Of a DNA stretch of 64,000 bases, positions 31,810 to 42,790 are shown piece by piece (the stretch's first letter is position 1; each line of letters opens with the position of its first letter). The notes under the pieces were generated by a model, which made no database searches, was not told the origin of the DNA, and saw only the letters and a program-made list of their open reading frames with translations. Source of the DNA: Austropuccinia psidii (taxonomy: Eukaryota > Basidiomycota > Pucciniomycetes > Pucciniales > Sphaerophragmiaceae); assembly GCA_023105745.1 (NCBI GenBank), contig JALGQZ010000009.1, positions 33,284,409 through 33,348,408 of the forward strand, in the 5' to 3' direction. The translations under genes and the position numbers were made by a program.

Positions 31810-33673
31810 TGTGAGCCTTGAGGTATACTTTACATACCAAAATTGGACACAATTATCTTAAAAATAAATTGTGAATTATGCATAACCCATAAGTACTGCA
31901 TATATCCAAAGTTCATCTTTTTTAATTTCAGAAAAGATTAATAACTTTTAATTGAGTAAGTAAATCCACACAAAATTTCACCTAGGGTAGCTCTATAGAG
32001 TGAATAAGCTCAAATGAACTCTTTGAGGTGGTAATATGGAAAACACTTCAATACCACATAAAAGATCTGTGAAAAATTTTGTTTTTCTAAATTTCACACC
32101 AAAATAATGGGAATGTGAGAAATACCATGTTACATATACACTAAGATTAGTGTTGTGCATGTTTTGGGCGCTTAATGCTATGATATTCTTACATGCAGCT
32201 TTGGTACACCCATAGTGGATATCTCACTTAAGCATGAATTTCTATTTTTGATGTGAAAAATAGTCAAGGGGGACAAAAGACATCAAAGAGAGTCAGGGTA
32301 CCCAGCTTCTGAGGCCTTTGAGTCATGGACAGCTCTAAAGCTTGGATACATGGCTGATCTCGGTCCAATTAGTAAGCTAAAACCTTTTGGGAACTTGGTT
32401 ACCATGTCACAACTTCAGTAAATCATAAGATAATTCCAAATAAGCTGCTATTTTGACGTGCCAAGGAGGTAAAGAGCAACTTAGACTCCTGTAACCATGT
32501 CAATTCTTAATGAATTTCCATGGATAAACCCCAAAAGAGTAATTCAAACCCTTTTTGGACTAGTATACATTGATTTACTTCATAGCAACCAGCCATATAC
32601 TGTTATTTACATTTCTACGTAGAAATGAGGTAAAAACTTCAAAAATTCATTAAAAATACAATTCTTAATGAATATTTCTGAAACTTTCAGGACCAATTGA
32701 GAGATGTATAATTAATAGAAAGACAAAAATAATTATACGTTTATAAGTAAAATGAAAAGTTTTACTTCCAGTCCATTTTTGATGATTCCATGTGAAATAC
32801 TGAATATTTAAAAATTCAAAGAAAATACACTCTATGATGAAATTTCCAATAAAATTGATAGATTTGAGAAATCAATTATTATTTTGGAATAAAAGAAGAT
32901 TTACAGCTGTTACTCCTTTTATTCTTAACCATAAATGGGTCAGTAGTCATGTAAAAGCACCAATTAAGTAATTATGATAATCTTATGTGACAACAGATGA
33001 TGCAATCAATAATCCAAAACTTTTTATTGTTTTCTCACTGACTGGTTTTTCAGTTTGCTTCATGGAACACCTCTGTGAGCTGTCTTAGACTTAAAAGAGG
33101 CTTCCTCTTACTGTTTTCCCAAATCATCACATTATTCTATTATACCTTTATTACCAACAAGTAAGTATTAGTTAAAGCTTTTTCTTAAGTTTTTTATTCT
33201 TTCAGAATCAATCAGAAAAACGTGAATTCATAGAAATAAAATATATATTTTTGTAAACTTTTTATAAATCAATTTTGACCCTTTAAATCCACAATTACCC
33301 ATCAAATTTCTCTACTATTATCTTTCAATAAGTTCTTTGGAGTATTAGTGAGTGTTTTGTTTTAATTCTTGAACCTTTTCTTCAGTAATAGTTTTCTTCA
33401 AGGGTTATTTTTTATAATTATTCTTATCAAAGATAATTATATATTAAAATAATTTTATTATTTTAATCAAGAATATTTATTATTAAATTCTTCTTGTAAT
33501 TTATTCTTGTAGACAATTACTGCTGACTGTTATAATCACTAGTAGTGTATAAAATGTAATAGAAATAATTAATTAATTAATTATTTAGTTGTGGTTATAA
33601 TAATCTTTATTATTATATTTAACAAGAACAGTCATAGTAGTATTATCAACAAGTCTCATGGACACATCCTACA
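31810..33673 (+). repeat. Second L2-family LTR
   Basis: 1864 bp beginning TGTGAGCCTTGAGGTATAC and ending CACATCCTACA, collinear with the solo LTR at 19790-21692. The flanking pentamers actaa (31805-31809) and ttagt (33674-33678) do not match, and element C does not resume on the right. It is therefore either one LTR of a rearranged element or a deletion breakpoint. Confidence 0.88.
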
Positions 33674-34440
33674 TTAGTGGTGATTCTGAACAGCTCCATG
33701 ACCAACAATACTGTTTTTCTGTAGCCAGCAAATATCCAAGAAGATACCTGAGGGTCTTAGAAGATGTAAATTTTCACAGCTATGATGAATACAACCCAAA
33801 ATATTGTGTTTAAATTGTGAAAACACTAGGCTATCAATCACAAAGTGCTAATGTCTTTTTCAAGAACTTGGATGAAAATATTACTCAAGATGAAAAATTA
33901 GGAGTCCAAAGACCACAGAAAAGAGTTCAAATCCGCCCCAAAGTCCCAATCCCCTCTAAATTTTTGAAAGTGCCAAAACGACTCCCCCTTGATTTTTATG
34001 ATATTGAGTGGTTCAACAATCTTGATCATGCAGAAAGATCTTTTGCAGAAGACACAACAAGTATTGCTTTTATCCCAGCTAAAAAGAATCAAGCCGTACA
34101 GAAACTTCATTATCCTGATGAAAAATTTGGAGATGTATCATTCAATGAAAATTGTTGGGAGGAAGCAACTGAGAAGTATAACTTGTCTCATGAGTTGGCT
34201 CAAAGTTCCAATGATGATGAAGACATCAATGAAGATTTTGATTCCGGGTATTAAAGTGTTCTTGATTATAAAGATACAAAGGATTAATTTGAAAACACAA
34301 GGTTCAATATAGATGTCCCAAGCTCAGAAATGATATAAGTGATGACAATGATGAGAAGATGGCATATGTTTTTGAGCCAACACCAAGTATGGGTAATACA
34401 ATTTACCTAAGTGAAGAAATGGCCTCTGGGGTGTGGCAGT
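33674..34440 (+). pseudogene. Conserved-looking ORF, unnamed, with acidic C-terminus
   Basis: A plus-strand frame starts at the L2 LTR edge (SGDSEQLHDQQYCFSVASKYPRRYL), meets a TAA near 33810, and continues for 145 codons at 33817-34254. That part contains RPQKRVQIRPKVPIPSKF, VPKRLPLDFYDIEWFNNL and an acidic NDDEDINEDFDSGY end. Degenerate acidic codons follow to about 34440. The LPLDFYD.EWFN block and acidic tail resemble hypothetical proteins I remember from rust genomes, probably part of a transposon-borne gene. No catalytic domain is visible. The GTG at 33817 is not a convincing start. Confidence 0.45.
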
Positions 34441-34849
34441 GATAAGTTTTAATCTATTTTTTATTTATGTCTTTATGTGAAATACATGTGCTTTTATTTC
34501 TTTTATTCTCAACAGGATCACAGGTCCTTATAGATTGCTTTTGCTTGTGTAATCTGCTTATTTGATATACATGATTTTTTATTTAATTCTAAAATTGTAC
34601 TCCCAAAGCACTTTGAGAGTCTGTAATGAACTTGCTTGTGTTTTCTTATGCTTTAATGGTTCCTTGTCTTGAGAAAATTTGTTATCTTCCATTTGGGAAG
34701 AACCACGCTGAAATAAAAATAATGATTATTGAACAATATTTTGCCATGAAAATAAATTTCACAAATTTTATTTGGTTTAGATATAGATTGAAATTAATGT
34801 TTTCATAAAATCACATTTGAAATGCTATAATGGCTTAAAAATAGTTTTT
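34441..34849. other. No gene seen
   Basis: AT-rich sequence between the ORF above and the repeat field, with only short unsupported frames. Confidence 0.4.
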
Positions 34850-36130
34850 GAAATGCAGGTGGGCCAAAGAACTTATTCAACAGCATTTATTGTCACAAAA
34901 ATGCATCTTAAAATAGTAATTTGGTTTAAAATACCTCTCACCAAGTATTTCCCAATTAAAATATATTTTACAATTTATTTTCCATTTAAAAAATATTTTG
35001 AAAAATATTTTACAATTTATTTTACATTTAAAAATATTTCCAAATTTTCCCTTAAAAATACATTCTTCAATGTATTTTGCCGTAAAAAAGAATTTCTAAT
35101 GTATTTTGCCATAAGAATACATTTTATAATATTTTGAGAAATACCTTTTATAAAAGGTATTTTTACTTAGAAATACATTTCAGAATGTATTTTTGTTTGA
35201 AAAATACATTCTTTAGAATGAATTTTTGTTTAAGAAATACATTTTAAAAGGTATATTCACTTAAAAATACATTTTAAAAGGTATTTTCACTTAAAAATAC
35301 ATTTTACAATTATTTTTACTTATAAATACACTTCATAAAAGGTATTTTTACTTATTAATGCATTTTATAAAAGGTATTTTCACTTATAAGTACATAATAC
35401 AATTTTTTTGTTTGAAAATTACATTTTAAGAGGCATTTTTACTTAAAAATTTATTTTGAAATGTTTTTCCCCTAGAAATATATTTTATAAAAGGGGAATT
35501 TTTTACTTGGAAATGCATTTTATAAAAGTTATTTTAACTTAGAAATACATCATAAAATTCTTTTGTTTGAAAAAATACATTTTAAAAGGCATTTTTACTT
35601 AAAAATTCAAATTACAATGTATTTTACATTTTGCAACGTTTTTCCCCTTGAAAGTACATTTTATAATAGGGGAATTTGCACTCAGAAATGCATTTTATAA
35701 AAGTTATTTTCACTTAAAAATACATCATACAATTTTTTGTTTAAAAAATACATCTAAAAGGGAATTTCTCTTAAAAATTAATCTTACAATTTGTTTTTAC
35801 TTAAAAAGATATTTTACAATTTATTTTCATATGAATAAGATCTAAAATTCATTCTCCATTAAAAAGACATCCAAAAGACATTTTGAAATGCATTATACCA
35901 TAAGAATACATTTTATACATTTTACAGCATATTTTTCTTTCAAAATAAATTTTACAATGTATTTTCCTTTTAATAAATTTCAAAAAATATTTTTGTATTG
36001 AATACATGTTTGGATATTTTTCTGCATAAAACTGAATTTCCCAAAATGTTTTGGCAGGAAAATATATTTCAAAAAGTATTATGTATTAAGATTACATGAG
36101 CCAATGTATTTTAACTTAAAAAAGTATTTG
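34850..36130. repeat. Degenerate tandem repeat field, unit about 30 bp
   Basis: About 1.3 kb in which acttaaaaatacatttta(taaaa)ggtatttt-like units recur again and again with substitutions and small indels, clearest at 35150-35760. Frames through it encode only aromatic/Lys low-complexity peptides. It looks like an old minisatellite. Confidence 0.75.
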
Positions 36131-36408
36131 AAAAAAAGCATGTTTGGGTTAAATATAAAATACAAAAATGATTATAGCTTAAGAATACCTTGATCAAACT
36201 ATTTTGTCTTCAAAATGCTTTTTCAAATGTTTCTTTTGGCTTAAATATACATTTTTTTATAAAAAAAAAACTTAATTTTCGTTACATTTTCTTCCAAAAA
36301 GCATATTACTTTTCAATGAAAAAGTATCTTTTACCTTTGATGAAAGCTTTCTCACTTTGATTCGGTCTCTTATAAATAAACATTGTATTTTGGAATTAGT
36401 AAGTTATT
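36131..36408. other. No gene seen
   Basis: AT-rich transition from the repeat field to the transposase remnant. Confidence 0.4.
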
Positions 36409-37771
36409 TCAACGCATAGCACTGTTTCTTATTAATTTATTGAAACAAGCATAACTAAAATCAGGAAAACACACATAATTTGAAAATGACAAAATCTCAA
36501 CGCTAGTTAATTCGGAATTTTGACCTGATTCACAATCCTTGAGAACATGCATCATTATGGTTGGATCCTTCTGACCCAAACTCCATGCTGGGAGATTGCA
36601 ATATGCACAAATTCCAGATACATTCTCTGCTTCCACCAAGTTGTATACTAGGCCTCTTTCCCAATGAGCAATTGATAACATTTTCAAAATGAAATCGAAT
36701 TTATTTTACTCATAATGTATTTCTTTCATTGTCTTTACAGCTAGAAAAACATAAGTGTTATCAGTTGAACACCCTGTGAGAATGTGAGCTACAGCACCAT
36801 GCAATACATTTCCATGAGTTCCTTCATATTGCATAATTTGTTTGGTGGCTTATTCAATACTTTGAAGATGCTGGGTCCTTTTCCACAATCAATCGATCCT
36901 AATTCCTTTTCATAATTAAGGAAAATATCTTCCCCTTTGGGATGTGGTAAGTTTCTATAATCACATATTTAAGGGGATGTCTTTTTCAAGCAATCTAGAA
37001 GCTGAATTTATAAGGACTGATCAAGCTGAGAATCTAATTCAGGCTCTTTTCATTTTGACTTATTTGGATGAAGAGCTGTTTCCACTGAAAAAAGCTTTTC
37101 ATGATTGTAAGACCAAATTTGTCTGCATGAAAAGCCAACATAAAAGTAGTTGGTTTGCCTTTTAATTAACCACTTAGCAGCTTGTCCATTGTTTTTCAAT
37201 CTCTGAAGAAATACATTCAACCTTTCACCCAACTTTTCAGAGATGCCCCTGAAGGGACCCCATCATGAAAGTTGTGCTTTTACATGAAGCGCATATTGAT
37301 GGTTGGGATTTGTCTTGCAATTTGCAAAAGGTTTCTGTGACATTGTCCATTTTTTTATACTATTAAGAAAATCTTCCATTGTCTTAGGTGATTGAATGTG
37401 AATTCAATATATTTCTACAAACAACCAGTGAGCAAAGGTTGTCAAGTAAGAGCAAGTTATATTTTGTGGATTATTGACTTTTTTCAATGTTTCCAAGAAA
37501 TAAGTCAAAGGAGATCAATGGTGGATAAGTTTTGAATAATGACTTCCATTAACTGGCCTTTACTTTTCCCTCTTGAGTTTCCCCCACCTTAAGTGGTACT
37601 CTGGTCACACCAGTAGGCACAACAGAAACCTTTAACAATACCCTCATACCATTTACATGGCTGGAACATAAGCCAATGATTTTTTGAGTAAATTCATCAA
37701 CCTCAATCAAATTTTCAGGGGTTGGGTTTTAATTGGAATTATTTTGATTTTGCTGTGCCAAACTCCACTTC
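36409..37771 (-). pseudogene. Tnp2/CACTA-like transposase, C-terminal half
   Basis: Minus-strand continuation of the gene at 47713-49252, separated from it by element D. Readable pieces in order: SLAQQNQNN directly after the split, a Val/Thr-rich VPTGVTRVPLKVGE piece, KTNPNHQYALHVKAQL...WGPFRGISEKLGERLNVFLQRLKNNGQ (about 37170-37300), and finally CNLPAWSLGQKDPTIMMHVL (36409-36687). The PNH.YALH....WGP..G.SE..GERL..FLQ pattern is what I remember for Tnp2-like transposases of rust fungi. Several stops are present. I first read the last block as a zinc finger, but its position at the end of this protein argues otherwise. Confidence 0.6.
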
Positions 37772-38456
37772 CATGAGCCTTAGAGGTATTTTCATATACC
37801 CAAAAGACCACAAATAAAAATAAAAATGTATATACAAAATAAAATTTTGATTATAATTTAAGATAACAATGACATTAAATTTTAAAATTATGAAATTACA
37901 TTTTTACTTGAAAAAATTAAGTAAAAATGAATTTTTAATAAAGTTAGTGAAATTAAAATATTTTTGGTAAAATGTTACATAAAATATATTATAGCTTTTT
38001 ATCCAATAAATAAACATAAGAAAATCACTTCATAATTTGATTCCTCACAAAAAATAAGGTGCAACATCTCTGGGTAAAATTTCTGTAACTCAACTCTAAA
38101 TAAACTTAAGTTGTGTTTTTAGTATTTTCTGTACAAAAGCAGAAAATCCTCAAAACCTTAATTTAATTCACACCACATGTGGTGTTAACTATCAATTTTT
38201 GTGTTAAAATTGAGGTGTTGTGTGTAGTTTAGAAGTTATGAGGAATTGAATTATTTTCAATTGAAATGTCAAAATGTGCACATGTATTACATAAGTGGAC
38301 TGTAATTTACATATGAGGTATGAATTGTTACAATTGTGTACTGTAAAACTTAATTTAATTGTATGTGTAAATTACAAGTGCATTACATGATGAGGAATTA
38401 AAGAAAAAATAAATTGGAAAGATTAATTCTGGGGGGGAAAGGTACTCTAGTTCCAA

Positions 38457-38473
38457 GGGGGAGCCAGACCCCC
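38457..38473 (+). other. Conserved GC hairpin in the L3 LTR
   Basis: GGGGG, 7-nt loop agccaga, CCCCC. The same hairpin with an identical loop recurs at 46672-46688 and 55409-55425, standing out in otherwise AT-rich LTRs. Confidence 0.6.
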
Positions 38474-38903
38474 AAGTTCCTTGCTGACAGGCATGAGATG
38501 TCAAAGTCCATGTAAGCATTAATCACTTTTGGCCTGGAATTGAGTCACAGGGTATGTGCCTCAATTGATGATGAGGGTTTGATACCAACCAGGGCAGTTT
38601 TAACTGTTGCCAAGAGGGTAAAACTACCCTTGAGTTAAAGCAATATTAGTAAAAACAGTTTAAACTGGTTTTTACATCTCTTATAGACATTATGATGTGT
38701 TTTTAAAGCTCTAGACCAGGTATTACTATAGTAATGGTTGATTTAAGGATCTAAAAGGGCTAAAAATAGCCAAAAATGGCTAAAATAAGCCCTTTTTGGT
38801 CTAAACCAGGGTTCAATGATTCCATTTCTGGCTTTTATGTTGTCAAAGTGTTTTCCATGACTGACAAGAGTAAATCTTACTTTTGGAGCAAGAAAATTGA
38901 TGG

Positions 38904-38912
38904 CTATAAAAG
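38904..38912 (+). promoter_or_regulatory. TATA box of element D 5' LTR
   Basis: CTATAAAAG in ggctataaaaga, followed by a pyrimidine-rich stretch. Present at the same place in all three L3 LTRs (47099 and 55846). Confidence 0.6.
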
Positions 38913-39532
38913 AATGTCTTCTTTGCCCCACTTTTCTCTTCATGTTAAAATCTTTTCTGTTTATAATTAGTTTAAACACTGTTAAACCAATCAATAAAAG
39001 ATTACAACCACCCTTCTTATATCATTTTAAACCTTTTAACCACATTAAAAAATTATTATGATAATCTTTTTTAACTCTTATAAACATTTTTACCCTTTGA
39101 ACCACCCCATAAGTGAGTTAAAGCATCTTTCATCACTGTTAGCTTTGTCACTTTGTTTCCAAATTCACTCTGGTCAGTTTTGGGCATGTTTTCAATTTGA
39201 ATACCTTTTTAAATACTTTGCTCTTTAATTAATTGCTTTCAGTTATTCGCTCAATTAATTTCAATCAAAATTTCTCTTGAAGAAATTTCTTTTGTAGCCT
39301 TAAATATCTCTTGTAGAGTATTTTTGGATAAATGTTTATTGTTGGTAAAACAATGAATATTTATAATATTATTGTTTTATACTTATAAAGTTGAAAAGCA
39401 ATGAAATTGGTGTGTTTTCTCTTAAAAATAATATTTCATTTTATTTTTTAATCATATTTTACCTTATACAAATTTTGAGGATGGGAAAAGTACTTGACCT
39501 TTAATCAAAGTTTCATATCCACACCTTACATT

Positions 39533-39550
39533 TGGGGCCCAGCCATGATA
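39533..39550 (+). promoter_or_regulatory. Primer-binding site of element D
   Basis: TGGGGCCCAGCCATGATA, 2 nt inside the 5' LTR. Similar in form to the L1 site but one G shorter and with a swapped middle. Confidence 0.65.
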
Positions 39551-39759
39551 TTTCACCTGTGACATAAGTTTTTACTCTTTTTAAATCTCTTTTCTTATAT
39601 TGAAATATTTAAAAACATATAAAAAATACTTAGAATTCAACAAATCCATAAAAACATTTTTTCTTCATATTCTAAGTGAGGCTTTATTTTTCATTTCTCT
39701 CTTGAAAAAATATTTTTTGACTTAATAAATTGGCTTTGTCATTAAGTTTAGTGTCTTAA

Positions 39760-39981
39760 AACGTGGTAAGACAAGACAAAATTGAAACAGCCTCAACAGT
39801 AACACACATTATTCCTACAAGTACTGTGAATTCTGACCCCAATAGTACAATACTTATAGGTCAGAATAATCAACCAGAAAAAATTTCTTCTGAATTAATT
39901 ATCTTGGATATAAGCAATACCCTTCAGAAGGCAAAGAATTTGGCAAATAGTAGTGTTTTTGATGTAAAATTACCATTTTAA
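39760..39981 (+). CDS. Element D leader ORF before gag
   Basis: A frame of about 73 codons with no ATG (first start-like codon GTG at 39763). It reads VRQDKIETASTVTHIIPTST... and ends LANSSVFDVKLPF, 19 nt before the gag ATG at 40000. It has the same location as the L1 leader ORF but no visible sequence similarity to it. Only one copy is in the window, so constraint cannot be judged. Confidence 0.35.
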   Translation, partial: NVVRQDKIETASTVTHIIPTSTVNSDPNSTILIGQNNQPEKISSELIILDISNTLQKAKNLANSSVFDVKLPF

Positions 39982-39999
39982 GCTTTTTAATGATAAAAT

Positions 40000-41410
40000 A
40001 TGCCGTCAACCAGATCAGAAGCCAGCTATAACCCCTCAAGCAGCTCCCAAAAAAGGTCATAGACGTGATTATAGCAGAAGCCAATCAGCTAAAGAAGGAC
40101 AAGGGTCAGTTGATGACCTCCAAATTAATAAATTATGTCATTCTGAAGCTGATAATTCTGTTTTACCTTCAAACAGAGCTGACACCACCACAAGAGGCCT
40201 CAGTGGACATATAAAAAGCCAGCCAGAAGGCTTACAACAATGCATTGCAGCACAAAGAGTACCAGATCCTTGCAGATATGTGGAAAAGCTGCATGAATTC
40301 TTACCTGACTGTGAGAAATTTTCTGGGCCATCCCAACACTTGCAAGTTACTCAATGGATGGCATCCATTGATGGAAAAGAATAATATGATGCTTTTAACA
40401 GCAAAATAGAGGAAAAACAACCCTCCACCACCCAAGCAAGTGCCAAAAACAGCCCCACTGGCCAGCAGCAGCAATCCCAACGTGAAAAAGAAGCCACAAG
40501 CTCCAAACAAGGGCAAAGGAAAGGAACCAGCCTTCAAAACTTACAGCCAGGGCTACAGAATCCCAGAGATTCAGTAGGATGCCATGGAAAATGTATTTCA
40601 GATGGCCAGAACAATGATGGAATTACAGAAAAAGGAAGAAGCCAGATTAAGATATCAGAAACAATTTCTGACATTTTTGATCCTATCCCAGAGCTATTTG
40701 AAGCTATAAATGATGTAAAAAGTCATGTTTCTGATAAAAATTAATTCATTTGTAACAATCTTGAAACAAACAACCTAAGTCTGAGCCAAATAAATGAAGC
40801 ACTTATGTGTTTTGAGAGAGTTTTAAGAACAATTAAAACTTCTAATAAATACAATTCTTTTGGCAATAAGTTAAATGAACAATCTGCCATTATCAACGAG
40901 TTAACAGACAAATATTCTAAATTCAATATTGATAACATAATTGAAACAAGAATTAAGCAAGCCATAAATATTATAAAGACAGATAACAAGAAAGTCCTTG
41001 ATGACATTTCGAATTTATTTAATGAAGTAAAGACATATACAATTGCCTTGAAAAAGTGTTTTGATGCTTCACAAGAAAAAGTATCAAAATTAACAATGAA
41101 ATTGAATCAAGTCACTTCTGATAATACAAGACAAACAGAGTTATGGCAAGCACTGAGACATAAAGAAGACATGTACGAAATTGAAGCAATAAATTTAATA
41201 CAAGCCTTCCAACATGAATTCAGAAATTTTCAAAGGTGTAGCAACAGTAAAATAAATTATATTGAACAGATACTGAACACCTTACAAAGAATTTCTACAC
41301 CTCCGAATCAAAATGAGGGTACAAGAATTCCCAATCAACAAGTATTGGATGCTGAAAATTCACAGTTAAAAAATGAATTTTCCACTTCTTTTCATAACTT
41401 GGAACCATAA
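40000..41410 (+). pseudogene. Element D gag N-terminal and coiled-coil part
   Basis: ATG at 40000 opens MPSTRSEASYNPSSSSQK, similar in style to the L1 gag start. An extra A in an A-run near 40051 shifts the frame. The outer frame then runs SNRADTTTRGLSGHIKS... to PELFEAINDVKSHVSDKN and into the coiled coil at 40805-41410 (RTIKTSNKYNSFGNKLNE is its start). It has stops near 40383 and 40741. The stretch 40182-40709 overlaps an inner +1 frame listed separately. Confidence 0.7.
40182..40709 (+). pseudogene. Element D inner +1-frame ORF within gag
   Basis: In the frame +1 to the outer gag frame the sequence reads TPPQEASVDI(stop)KASQKAYNNALQHKEYQILADMW, then LLNGWHPLMEKN, then TYSQGYRIPEIQ(stop)DAMENVFQMARTMMELQKKEEARLR. 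This aligns with the inner ORF of A and F (IDIYMSQYKQYY, SNGWNPLSSK, SYRIPKIQKDAM.NV..MARTLM..KDKEE.R.R), so the inner frame is shared by two LTR families. Three stops (near 40209, 40410 and 40575) inactivate it here. Confidence 0.65.
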
Positions 41411-42220
41411 ATAGGATAAGCAATTTTAAAAGACATACCAAAATTTAAAGAATGGCCTCACTTCAGTGGTGAAGGAGAATATGACCATATGGAATTCATC
41501 ACAGGTACTGAAATGATTGAAGAAGATTTTCAATTACCAGACAGATTGGTAACAGTAAGATTTAACACCTTTTCTACCAGATCAGCCCATAAATGGTATA
41601 TCAAATTAAGACAAGCACATGGAAAACCAAAGTTGGACTTGGTGGAAAACCCAAATTATCAACAAATATGCCAATGATGGTTGGAGATTTAAAGTGCAAA
41701 AAGCCTTTGAATCTTCCAAATTTAATGCTGATAAAGACAAAGCTTTACCATGGTTTTTCCAAGAAAAGCCAGATGAACGGCATTGTATGCTGACATGTCA
41801 GAATTTATAATCTACAGAAAAATCCAGAGACAATATGGAGGTGACTTAAAGCATGCTGTCAAAAGCAGGACTACTGAAAAATCTTCAGCAGAAGATATTA
41901 TTAATATATTAGAAGAAGTAACCACCAGAATAAAAATTGGTTCAAGTAGGGTGAATCTCAAAGCAAGGTTTAATAAACCTTGGAAAGATTCTGTGGACAA
42001 AAATACCAAAGAAAATTCTAATAATATGAAGTATAAATCTGCAGATATAATCACGAAGTTTCATATTTGCCAAAGCACCACCCACTTAGCCAATACATGT
42101 CCAAAAAGGGGAAAAATCAATGAAATTGACATTGAAAAAGAGCTTGATGTTGAAAAACATGATAATATAATTGAAGGAAATTCAGATGATAAGTCATCAA
42201 TATTTTCTGAATCTTCAAAA
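41411..42220 (+). pseudogene. Element D gag capsid-like region and zinc knuckle
   Basis: KEWPHFSGEGEYDHMEFI (about 41445-41500), NTFSTRSAHKWYIKLRQAHG, then shifted frames giving WTWWKTQIINKYANDGWRFK, and from 41783 a frame with MSEFIIYRKI.RQYGGDLKHAVKSR. The knuckle reads FHICQSTTHLANTC: the first ligand Cys is Phe (codon 42059-42061). Confidence 0.78.
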
Positions 42221-42790
42221 GATATAGAAAATATCAATGCCACCTTTGACATAATGGAATCTTATTCCCACTTGCCACAATTAAGCAATAGTCAACTTGA
42301 TTTGTCAAAAATTCAAGATGCACAACTTATGAAGACCAAACCAAACAGGGGAAAAGGGTATACAGCTGGTAACTCCTGTATAACAGATGTGGTAATTGAA
42401 AATAAACCCACTAAGATTTTAATTGACCCAGGAGCCTTCTGCTCTTGTGTTGGAAAATCTTTTCTTAAAACTTGTGCACCAAATTTTGAAGACCAATTGT
42501 TACCAATTGATTGCATAAAATTCAATAGTGCAAGTAATCCAATGAGAGCATTAGGAATCTTTTAGACCACTGTCATATTCCCACATATTAATTGAAATTG
42601 GAGAATCACTGTTGAATTTTTTTTTATGAAAAATTACTCCAGTACCCATTTTATATTGGGAAATGACTATTTGATCAGGTATGTCATAGACCTACATAAG
42701 AACAAGGACAGATACCTTACTATTGGAGACAATAAACGTCAGAAATTTGCCTTTTTACCATTTGAAAGACAAATTACAGTAAGCAAAGTA
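42221..42790 (+). pseudogene. Element D protease
   Basis: The acidic linker, KGYTAGNSCIT and the core ILIDPGAFCSCVGKSF (around 42420): the motif is DPGA rather than DTGA, possibly a family feature or a mutation. A stop lies at 42563-42565. The flap region [22 protein letters not shown] continues in the next frame from 42626. Confidence 0.75.

Larger units (their letters stand above)
37772..39530 (+). repeat. 5' LTR of element D (L3 family)
   Basis: 1759 bp, starting catgagcc (family tgtgagcc) and ending ACACCTTACA. Contains a TATA box at 38904-38912 and a short GC-rich hairpin at 38457-38473. Confidence 0.93.

Noticed and set aside
34817..35137. 106-aa aromatic-rich ORF
   Set aside because: Translation of the tandem repeat field; periodic YFTIYF-like peptides follow from the DNA repeat.
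36409..36687. BED-type zinc finger (CAYC...H...C) of a hAT transposase
   Set aside because: The spacing is loose, and the piece sits at the C-terminal end of the Tnp2-like frame (PAWSLG..DPT), which explains it better.
38743..38994. Antisense ORF recurring in all L3 LTRs (also 46980-47189 and 55703-55936)
   Set aside because: It overlaps the TATA region on the opposite strand; its recurrence follows from LTR homology, its length varies and no domain is seen.
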